Position numbers and translations under genes: made by a program. Below the pieces are notes generated by a model. The model was given only the letters and a program-made list of their open reading frames with translations. It made no database searches and was not told where the DNA came from. DNA of 64,000 bases, from positions 20,296,972-20,360,971 of the forward strand of contig OZ022352.1 of NCBI GenBank assembly GCA_963989245.1. The letters run 5' to 3'. Positions within the stretch are counted from its first letter, which is position 1. Every line of letters starts with the position of its first letter. Below, one piece after another: positions 54,250-64,000 of the stretch. The DNA comes from Nansenia antarctica. Taxonomy: Eukaryota > Chordata > Actinopteri > Argentiniformes > Microstomatidae.

Positions 54250-56555
54250 ACATATTATTTAGCCTACTTTTTTGATCAACTCTGGGCTACAGCAGCCAAA
54301 GGCACCTGAATCAAAGTATTTGATTATTGATTGATATTTTGAGTTGAGCATGTATTCTCCTCTTTTTGTTTCACTACACTGCTGACAGATCACATTGAGT
54401 GCCCAGTTCTGTCTGCGGCCACCACACCCTGTCTGACATTGTCCTGTGAGAGTGTACAGATCCTATCAGGGATGCAGCCGCCATGATGCTGGACAAGGGT
54501 TTATTTGCTGTCTAGTAGTGGATTCCTCTCCTGGCCTTTACAGACACTCAGACAAGGGAGGGCTCCAGATCTGGGCCCAAGATAAAGGAGAATGTAACAA
54601 CCAGACCTCCTTGGAGTCCTGGACCACCAGCAGAAGAAGAAAAAACATCTGAGGTTGTGGTGTATGGTCTATGTGTCATCCAACTTCAGCATCTGTCTGG
54701 TCTATGTGTCATCTACCTACATCAATACGTCATCCTCCTCAGAAACTCAAACACGACAAGTGAAGCCTTAGCTTACGCTAATCTTTCTTCTTCAATAGGA
54801 AAAGACGTGATGTAGGCTACATTGAGAGCCCTATAGGCAGACTGTGTCATAAACTCACATTCCCGCTCTAGAGACATACTTAACACATGTCCTCAGGGTT
54901 CAAGAAGACTGAGGCGTTGTGGAGATGTACCATCTACCAGTTGTGCGTTAACCAGTGGACACACTTACTGGGGCATCTATGGGTCATATATCTTGAGTTT
55001 GTTGGAGGGGGGTCACCGTGTTTGCTCAAGTGTGTGTTTTTGAAGGTGAATCTGGTATCTGGTAGGCTGCGGTGGGGGAGACTTAAGGGTCATTCTGTAT
55101 GTGAAGGGTAATATCTGCAGGTAACAGAGCGATCTCTTGTGATGTCTGGAGGAGGGAGGTGTCATTAGCCCATTACCTCTGATGTCCTTTCAAAAGAAGA
55201 AGGTCAAAGGTCACAGATACTACACTTTGTTCTGTTTTTGCCAGACTGGAGATAGACAGATCCACTCACAGAGACTCCTGGAGCAGAGGAGAGATAGCAG
55301 AGAGACCAGGAACAAGGCAAACATAGTTCTGATTGAGTACAAACAGAGAATGACAAAAAAGCGGTATCAGAGGAGGGGGGGAGAGAGAGCTTGTCAAACA
55401 CAGATCACTACGCTATTCCACTTATTCATGTGGAGCCATGACAGTGAAAAATATCAAATTTGATAGACCCAGGACTACTTACAAAGAAATAAATAAACTC
55501 TGGCTCTGTGCTTCCTGTTTGGGTGTGCTTGGGTCACCCTGACCTCACTGCCCTGTCTATCTGTCTATCTGTCTATCTGTCTGAGGGGAGAATTCCAGCA
55601 ATGGAGCAGTTTATTGTACAACATAATTCATCATATAGAATGTGACAGGACAGAATACAATTATCAAGCAAAATAATACTTAAAAAATACAGAATAGCAT
55701 ATGTGATGAAAAAAAGTATGACACGAACAAATACAATAAAATAAATATATAATTTGTATATATAATATTAAATTATAAGTTAAGTTATGTTACATAGAAG
55801 ATTAACCACAGTACCACCAACCCAACCATTCGAGATAGCATACCATTCAATTTACATTATTTTAAATGTAGGCTACAAAAAGTTAAACAATAACATTTGA
55901 CCAGAAAAAGAAGGGAAATACTGCTGGGATATAGCCTACTGGTGTGTCTTGGCCGTTGAAGGTGTTGTTTGATATAAAAGAGTTAATTGGTCATCAAAAA
56001 GGATAACTGTGTATAGATAACTGTGTTTTATGAGCGTTCCAGGACAGCTGGCCTGGGAGATGTTAAATCTGCGAGCATGGAGCACGGGGGAACACATCTT
56101 GAATGTATTTTTCACTTTATGGAGATAGATGCCAATATTATTGTAAAGTACAACTAACAAACCATTATCTTTAAAAAAACACAAAGCGCAAATATAATTT
56201 ACTCTCCACACACAAACACCTCTTGACTTGTATTTGTAAACCATTGTTTTAATAAATGCTAAATTATTTCTAAACATGGCTAAAGATGCATGAATAAATG
56301 CTCTTATGTTCACAAACAAATGTCACATTTGTATGTATTATTTAAAATACTACATGATGAGAGACCAAGAAATGTCACTCATATTGACATATGGATACAT
56401 TTTTCTCTGTGGAAAATATAAGCATTGCACATATACTTTAATGCTATTCAGTGCCCTTTGAAGGAACGAATAGTTGCATCTAAAACAAATCAAACCCATC
56501 TTGACTTTTTTTTTTAACCTTATTTAAGTATTAAAAATCACATGGAGTGAGATAT
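54250..56555. other. Non-coding region
   Basis: Unique sequence with a short (CTGT/CTAT)n at 55552-55582 and AT-rich DNA at 55600-55900. The open stretch at 55182-55463 has no recognisable domain. Confidence 0.45.
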
Positions 56556-57346
56556 GGAACATGGAATCTAACAGGCTAAAAGTTTCATCATCAGAGCCAC
56601 ATATGATGTCCTTCCCTCCAACAAACCTCCATCTCTGGTTTGGAGAACATCCGGCCTGTCTCCGGTGTGCTGCCCTGGCAACTCTTAAACACATCCTGGT
56701 GGGCTGGAAGACCAGCCTAACTCAAGGGAGACACACCTGGCGCCACAACCAAGTAGTACTGAAATGCCTGGCCTCAGCACTTGTGTACAAGAGAGTAACA
56801 ACCAACTCCATGCCCCTAAATGCCCAGACCACTTTCTCACACCCAACATCCTTCATCCGGGAAGGAGAGAAAAAGCGGATTAACTCCAGACACAGGTCCA
56901 CTGAATGCAGCCAGGTGATTGGGGATTGCGTGTCGACCTAAGCCAGAGGCTCACCTTCCCATCCCACATCGCAGTGACCAACCTGCGCCGGGCGTGTCCT
57001 CGTCGTTGAGTTGACGGTTCCTTGGGAGGATGCCATCGATGAGGCATACGACAGGAAAAGGATGCCAACCTGGCAACTGAAGCAGAGGAGCAAAGGCTGG
57101 AATGCGAAGGTGTGTCCAGTGGAGGTGGGAAGCAGGGGCTTTGTAGCCAGTTCCACCACAAGGCTCCTGAAGGAAGTAGGCATCAGAGGGCAGGCCCAAC
57201 GGAAGGCAATTAAAGAACTTGCACAAAAGGAGACAGTGTTGGCTGCCATACGACACACACCCAGGTCTGATCAGCCTGTGGTGGGAACTGCCTCGGCCCG
57301 AGGATGTCTTGTAATAAAGGCCGAAACACCTTATGCATACAACTGA
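56556..57346 (+). pseudogene. Retroelement polyprotein C-terminal fragment
   Basis: Two plus-strand frames (56561-56941 and 57011-57346). The first reads PTNLHLWFGEHPACLRCAAL, then LKHILVGWKTSLTQGRHTW and RHNQVVLKCLAS, a Cys/His pattern (CxxC, H, then W where Cys is usual). The second reads TVPWEDAIDEAYDRKRMP, then VCPVEVGSRGFVASST. I recognise this pair from the end of non-LTR retroelement-type reverse transcriptase polyproteins in many animals; the clade is uncertain. The frame change at about 56940-57010 and the absence of the reverse transcriptase core make it a dead 5'-truncated fragment. Confidence 0.6.
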
Positions 57347-57349
57347 GGA

Positions 57350-60300
57350 TGTGTCATACTGGTGATGTGGTCTTCGCCGAATCCAACCCCACCCAAGAGG
57401 TCATCTTCACACCCACTGCAGGCAAGTTGTGTGCTGAATCTTCAGGGATTGTAACACCTAGTCCTATTAAGTCATCTTACGTTTCTTTCAATGCCAAGTA
57501 TAGCGCTACACTAAAGTTAGCACAAAGTGCTTTTATATTTCTCTGTCTCCGCCAGTATACAGAAAAAGACAAATGGCTCACAGGGCATGATTATATTAGA
57601 TTAGAGAACACAGTAAAGGATATGGAACAAGATGACTCAGACTCGTTTTGTGTCAGGAAGACATACACTGCACTACAGTGTCTTGGTTCAGTCACAGTCA
57701 CAAACAACTCCAAACTGCTGGTCTAAACTCGACTTTGGTGGGTAAAGTTCAAAGTGTCAACCTCTGTCCTTTTCACTCTTGAACGAACATCAGACTGAAA
57801 CTTTGTCTCCCAATGTTGACCTCAAAGACCGACTCAAAGGATAGACATTACAACACAGCACATGCAATGTTCTATTGTCTTCAGTGTAATTGCACATGAC
57901 GTCATGTTAACATGCATCCCCCCATGGCTGGAGGGGACCGTCTGCCCGCCAGTTGGAATAAAATGCAGTTTTGTTTGTTTTACATTACATCAGATGGAAT
58001 TCCCCTCTTATCTAAATCCCATAATTACTTAAACCTGGATGTCAACCCCACTCCCCCCCCTCTCTTTGATGCCAATTGCTACAATGCAGGAACATACTTC
58101 CAATGCCTTTGTTAGATCAACTACCTTGTCAGGATTCATTAGATCCATCCTAAAGGGATGCCTCTGATCTCGGATATATTGCTGACATGTCAAGATTATT
58201 GTAACAGAATATGCAAGTATAATGCACACGATCAAGCATTGCAATAGGCAGTGTTTGTTTTCCGAAAACAAACCGCATCGTTTCTTCTTTTCTCTGCATG
58301 AAATCGGTTGTGAAATACATGAATAATTAGTAATGATTGAGCTCCATGTTCACTTCCTATTCATGTTTTCTTTAATTAAGGACACAGAACTCCAGTTATA
58401 GGAAACAAATGAACATCGATATATAAATCACATGTTGTATTATAATTAATATCATTGTTTTGGGAAGTTGTTTTGTTGCGCCATTTTGCTTAATGAGAAA
58501 AGTGTTTTAGTAAAGAACTAAAGGTCATTGTTTAGTCTGTGTTTATGTAACTGTCATTCTAAATGGTGGAAAATCTACTTAGGCATTAGAGAGCTAATTC
58601 AACATTTAAACCTTTTACTGTCTTGTGCCTCTCGTAAAAGCAGCCAGTGATGCACATGGCTGAACTAATAGCACTTAGAAATGTGGCTCTTAGAAATTCT
58701 AAAGGAAGCTACTTAATTTGTACAAAGGCTACAATGATTCCCAGCGGTAAAAGGAGTTGCCACCAATATGACGGCCTGTTTTTTGTTGTTGTTGTTGTTG
58801 TTGTTCACTAGTGTAGAGCTGTATTAGAGTTTGGGGTGTGTGCGGTTTGAGCCTCCATCGATTGAGTTTCACCACTGATTGACTCACAGACAGATCTTAC
58901 ATGGTGCATGTACCGTGCTACCTTACTTTTGTGGCTGTGCATTCTTTTGTCCCCTCGGCACCCCTTGTTGATGGAGAGGTCAGTGTTTGTGGGTAATTAA
59001 AAGCGGGTTTAGACTAAAAGCACCAACTAAGACTCAAAGCACAAGGTTAAAGGGCAGTGGTGAGTCCACTCCAAGAGGCTTTGCAGATTCCAAGAGCTTT
59101 GCTGACGGAAAGGTCAACGTGTGAAATGATAGTGGCAAGGGAGGGTGGGAATCTATGATGGTGGTCGCTTTGTGTTTGGGGAAACACCTTGGCATAAAGA
59201 TTACGCATAAAACTGACATCCTCAATCTTACAAACACTCAATGAAGCTTCATATTCTTGCACACATACTATTTAACTGCCCCCTTCCCCCCCTATTTTAC
59301 AGTAGATTACAGTAGTGTGCTGTGTTTTCCTCACAACTCTTATAAAGACAAACCAGATGGGCTTGAGGTTGCTCATGTCCTCCAGGGCATGCATGTCTCC
59401 TGCCCCCTCTGCTGCAAATAGCTTCACTAAAGCCATTACTCACTTAATTGGACCAATTCAGCATGTTTTCCCAAGGTCTTAAGTAGTTTTACAATTTAAA
59501 GACACAAACATGGACAACCATGTTTTTTTCTTTCTTCTCCCCTCGGGGACAGGAGGCCTGCGTGCCATCTGAGAGAGAGGGACACCTGCACCACTGCGCC
59601 CATGATTCTCGTGGCGGGGGAACAGTGGCGTGCCCAGGATGACCGAAGAAGCAGAAACACCCCGGGCCCATTCTTTGTCATCCAGGGGCCCATAGGCATA
59701 CATACAGAGTGATCGTATAATAGACAGCCCAGCTTAGCCCAAACCCCTGTGGGATAGCAGGGAGATGTGATGATAATTAGTAGGTGCACAGCAAGCAGTC
59801 AGTTGGAGACAAATTGGCACTTTTCCGCTAGAGATCATCAGGTCCCACTCCACCACTTTATTTGGGTCCAAGCACTGGGTTTTGTCTTTCCACCTCCAGG
59901 GTAATTCTGAGAACTTGGCGAGAGCCGGGACATCGTCAAAAACACGTTTCTCAATGAGTTTCACCCTCAAACCAGCATGACTACTCATAACTCAAATAAC
60001 AAATCCGTCAACAAGGTGTTTCTGGTTTTTCCTCAAATTTCTTAGTAACGTGACTTTGAAAGTGGCAAAGAAGTTGTGTGGTTGAATGTGCAACATTTAT
60101 ATAGTTCGTAAATGTACATGAAAAACTAGATATAGTATAGAGCATAGATTGTTCAGTTAGCCAGCCAGGAGAGCCAGTCACATTTCCCAAAATAGCTAAG
60201 CAAACTTAATAGGGAATGCTTTTAAACGTAACTTCAAACCTAAGTAACTAATGGTTTGTATTGCATTTTCATGCTTTTGTGTCCTAAAAAAGTCCCCCAA

Positions 60301-61823
60301 ATCTCCCAGGTCAGTAGGGCCATTGCTCAGACCTTTTTGGTTTTTTGGGGGCTATTCCTCAGTAGTGGAAACACAAAAGTCTGAGGCTTTGGGCCAAGCA
60401 TCAGTGCCAATAGTGACAGTGTAAAAGTGCAAAATGTTAACTCACAATTGCCATAGAAAGCTTTCATTCCTCTTCACTGATTCCTTTATTGACCATGTGA
60501 TTGAGAAGGGCTCTATGAGTGAATAGCAGGATCCTTCTCAGGATCTATTCTTTTCATTTACTGAAACATGAAATTCCATGTAAGTTGAATGAATAGCATT
60601 CCCCCATACCAGTGCAATGAAAAACATGTTCTCATTGACTGAGATAAATGTATTGCTTTAAGGCACTTCATCAAGAGATCAAAGTACAACGTGCATCATG
60701 GATCCTGAATATCAATATCAAGCAGAACCTTGGAGTGATGGAATTACACTGAGAAACGGTGAATAACAGTCATACTTTGGTGGAAAACAAATCAATGGTG
60801 AATATGGAAAAGCAATTCTCTGGTTCGCCTTTTTCAAATATTATATATAGTACCACACAAAGGTATTGGGAAGACAATCAGTCATACAATTCTCTATTCC
60901 GGATCGTTCCATGACTGAACACCACCAAAAAAAGGTTAGGTAATACATCTCCCCATATCACGTGACATCTCAGCCACCTTCTAGTAGCTCGGGGCTCATT
61001 TGAATCACAAAGGACCATCCATCCACGTTCCCCTGAGCTTTGGTTGGGCTTGAGTGGTATATCCTTTCGTCCTCTGTTGTCGGCACTGCTCTCCTCTCCT
61101 ATAGCCTGTGTGTGGAGGAGAGGTGGAATGTGTGAACGTGTGACACTGCCCACAGCCCGCGGGACAGGTCCCCTCCATCGCCTCTCTCCTTTCTTCCTCC
61201 AGGAGCCCTGGCGCAGGGGTCCGACCGCCCCCTCTGACATCACCCGGGGCCCCGCAGCCCCTGGGAAGTTGAGCATGTGAGCTTCCCCAGGTCATTAGGG
61301 AAAGGCTTGAAAAGACTGTCACCAGGAAGGAGATAAGCCGCGAGGGGCGCAGTAATAAGGCCCTGAATAATAGCCCTTCTGTGGGGAGCCACCGAGGACA
61401 CAGACGCAGGGATTAAAGTGAGCCTGAAAAGGAGGAAAGTCAATGGACCCCCACACAAAAATATGAAGCGAGGAGTTGAATGGCGGACTTATCAGCATTC
61501 TACGGCCGCTGTAGTTTCCCCCGGGCCCGTCAAGCTCAAGGAGGCTGACTGTGTTGGGGGGTCTCTCCTGGGGTGGGACTCCCTTTTTAAAAGAGGGCTA
61601 TTTCTGCTGTGGCGGCGTGTAGTGTCCCCTAAGCATGGCTTAGAGACGCCACACAGACCCGGATTCACACGCACCCGCTGAACCCGACACTGAATGAAGT
61701 CATGCTGAAATCTCCTGGTCGCTATACAGTATGCTGTTCCAGCATGGCTTGGCTTGGACAGAAAATAATAATGCTTTTTATGTTGGCTTTCCCACCACAA
61801 GAAGTGTTAATCAGCCAAGCCAA

Positions 61824-61825
<2 letters not shown>
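57350..61825. other. Non-coding region
   Basis: Mostly unique sequence. 58783-58804 is (TTG)n. 61000-61690 is noticeably GC-rich (CCCGCGGGACAGG, CACCCGGGGCCCCGCAGCCC) but shows no exon with consistent splice sites. It could be regulatory or conserved non-coding DNA. Confidence 0.4.
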
Positions 61826-61879
<54 letters not shown>

Positions 61880-61927
61880 TGTGTGTGTGTGCGTGCGTGC
61901 GTGCGTGTGTGCGTGCGTGCGTGTGTG

Positions 61928-61963
<36 letters not shown>

Positions 61964-61972
61964 TGTGTGTGT
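61826..61972. repeat. (GT)n microsatellite
   Basis: About 145 bp of GT with GCGTGCGTGCGTGCGTGTGC and TTTG interruptions. Confidence 0.95.
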
Positions 61973-62880
61973 TCAATCTGATGGTAAATGTTAATACTGT
62001 AGACAAGGCTTTGTTCCTTCCTGTGGGTTATTCCAGATAAGATCTCGGTCACCCCTTTCACCCTTGGTCTGTCCACATACAGTGAAAGGAGAGCCTTTTC
62101 TTCCTCAAATCTTTCCCACAGACCAAGGTTTATACAGTTTATCCTTCACTACCTTGATTAAAAGTTTTTTAAGACGAAAATTAACATAAGTCACAATAGC
62201 ATTGAGTACTCAGTCAACATTCAACTACATATTGCATAATAGAACATACTTCAACATATTTCGAAAAACTCAGCAATGTATATCTTCAGTAGGTAGGAAG
62301 TAGAGTAAAAAATAATCGCCAGTAAGCTCTTTCCTTAAGACTCAATTACAGGCTATGTTGAAGTGGTTCCAAGCTGTTTCCAAGTTCCCTCTCTAACCTG
62401 AACAGGACTGTCATTGTTGCATCTGGAATCAGTCTCTATCCATCCTCTCCTGATGCCATGTCCTCTTAAGATGAAAATGGCTTTCATAACTCAACTCCCT
62501 TTGTAATATTTTGTAGAATATCGATGATCAAAGATGAAACCACAGGATTCTCTGGAAACAGGATCACAAAATCTGACTGAAATTTGATTTTTGGGGACAC
62601 CCCATAAAATGTAATAAAACTATCGGACGTCTATTGGCGTATACTTTGGGGGGGTTGTAACAGATGGATTACCAAGTACTTATGTCATTCCCCTCAATGC
62701 GCACTATCTGAATCAACTTCCGATCTCGCCACAACGTGCGTGGCTTCTCCTAATGCGAGCCACATTGGCAGCCATTGGGACCAGTAATGTGAAGCAGACA
62801 CTCCCCCCACCTCATCCTACAGTCAATCATACAGTCATCCTAAGCCTGCTATTCTGTTACACACTCACCCCATCGTGACG

Positions 62881-63114
62881 TTAGAATTATAAGGTTCTAT
62901 CTCCATTTTTGTCAAAATTCTGTTTTTTACATAATCTGATCCATTAGGTGTTTATTAATGCCTGTGTGGTGTTATTTTTTAAATGTTGACATTTTTGAGT
63001 TAGTGTTTCATAAAATACAAAGGTTCCATCTCACAAAACATAATGGAATGTAAAAACTTTGACGCTCAATATCTCTGAACTACCCTAAACGGAGATAGAA
63101 CCTTATAATTCTAA
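62881..63114. mobile_element. 234-bp TIR element
   Basis: TTAGAATTATAAGGTTCTAT plus four bases at the left is matched exactly as a reverse complement at 63091-63114 (AGATAGAACCTTATAATTCT). The perfect 24-bp ends on an AT-rich non-coding body make it a young MITE. The superfamily is not settled, as no clear target duplication is seen. Confidence 0.75.
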
Positions 63115-63785
63115 GCTCACGCCATGTTATAATATACTTACCATACAGTCATTATACCGTAGATATATAACAGTTCTATAGCTATGTATTACACACTCCA
63201 TTGCATTTAATTATCCTAGAGTTCATATTATACACCCTAAGATATACTAAATCCACTGTCTATAAGACACTCACCCCATAGTCTATTATATGCTCCCCAC
63301 ACAGTAATTATACATTTGTCTCACTTTTGATGAGCATGCCACAGTCAATAAATCACTGAATCTGAAGTATATAAATATACTTACCTCAGAGTCAATCAAA
63401 ATGTGACCCCACAGGAATGACAAAAAAGCCTGATCTCACCCCACACACCCCAACTACAATCTCGGTCCACCCACCCCACACCCCAAACAAGCTGTCACCC
63501 ATCACACACATACACCCCTGGTCTCAAGTCCCCACCTACCCCACAATCTATACACCCACCCCACAATCACCCCCACTCTGAAGCACACAAATGAGCCTTG
63601 CCCTCTCCACTCTAAACCACAATCTCCCCACAGAGAGCCCCCCCCGTAAGTACAGCCTGCCCTACTCACCCTGCTGTCACCTCACACACAGCTGCCTGCT
63701 GCCACATTGTCCCCACATCACTGTCAATGTCACTGTCACTACCATGCGCTTACCAAAACATGCCCACCCCCGCCTCGCCCTCGCC

Positions 63786-63994
63786 TCACAGCAGCGACTT
63801 GGCCCCGGAGCCCGGCTGGTTGAGTTCATCCGCCGATTGTTCCGATACACCGCCATGGAGCGGAGTGGCCAAAGCCCTGCTCTCTCCCTCCATGGGAGTC
63901 CCCTCTGACTCCAGCCTAGCCCTGGCCTGAGAACAGGCAGCCTGCAGTGGACAGAACTCAATCCCCGGGACCCCCTCCACACCAAGCCCCCCCC
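63786..63994 (-). CDS. Candidate coding exon, partial at the window edge (unidentified)
   Basis: The minus strand is open from the right edge region down to CTG CTG TGA at 63786, and reads VEGVPGIEFCPLQAACSQ, then ESEGTPMEGESRALATPL and SADELNQPGSGAKSLL. The stop overlaps a donor-like GTGAGG (CTGCT/GTGAGG), so this could be a last exon or an internal one. GC-rich third positions and an even codon mix favour coding, but the plus strand is partly open as well (63727-63930). The protein looks disordered, and I recognise no family. Confidence 0.3.
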
Positions 63995-64000
63995 GCCCCC

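Overview
The window is nuclear DNA of a ray-finned (teleost-type) fish. The evidence is intron-containing genes with vertebrate homologues (CFAP45, fish F-type lectin domains, equilibrative nucleoside transporter exons), GT-AG introns, fish-style SINE, L2/CR1-like LINE, hAT, Tc1 and Harbinger-like elements, and very abundant microsatellites and minisatellites. No bacterial, organellar or CRISPR features are seen.

Layout. 1-8.4 kb is almost all tandem repeat: a tRNA-derived SINE, GT-rich DNA, a 15-bp minisatellite, three blocks of a 21-bp minisatellite (one short block inverted), and about 2 kb of alternating purine-pyrimidine (CG/TG) DNA. 8.44-8.71 kb holds two candidate exons of an SLC29-type (ENT) nucleoside transporter; a third, clearer SLC29 exon lies at 46.04 kb, about 37 kb away. 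Between them, in order, are: a two-domain F-type lectin locus (9.6-11.4 kb, +) whose second domain has lost its splice acceptor; a TIR transposon (11.5-14.7 kb) with nested elements; a duplicated VNTR-rich block (17.4-21.4 kb); a minus-strand single-pass membrane protein gene (19.1-27.8 kb) whose coiled-coil-type exon was copied by that duplication; a nested-transposon zone (28.3-37.4 kb) built around a minus-strand L2-like LINE; the ciliary gene cfap45 (38.6-42.3 kb, +, eleven phase-consistent exons); and another F-type lectin unit (44.8-45.7 kb, +). From 46.1 kb to the end the DNA is mostly non-coding, with microsatellites, a decayed Tc1 element, a retroelement ORF fragment and small fold-back elements. 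A candidate exon runs towards the right edge.

How it fits together. cfap45 and the minus-strand membrane-protein gene both carry a GTTTCCATGGAG motif (RFX X-box-like) upstream. With CFAP45 being an axonemal microtubule inner protein, this suggests ciliary or spermatid expression for both. The lectin domains keep the fucose-binding H-x26-R-x-D-x4-R signature. The two SLC29 exon groups lie just outside the two lectin loci, and no exon for transporter helix 7 was found between them, so the transporter is probably a broken or rearranged copy, unless the assembly is wrong. All homologies were judged by eye from motifs; nothing was searched.
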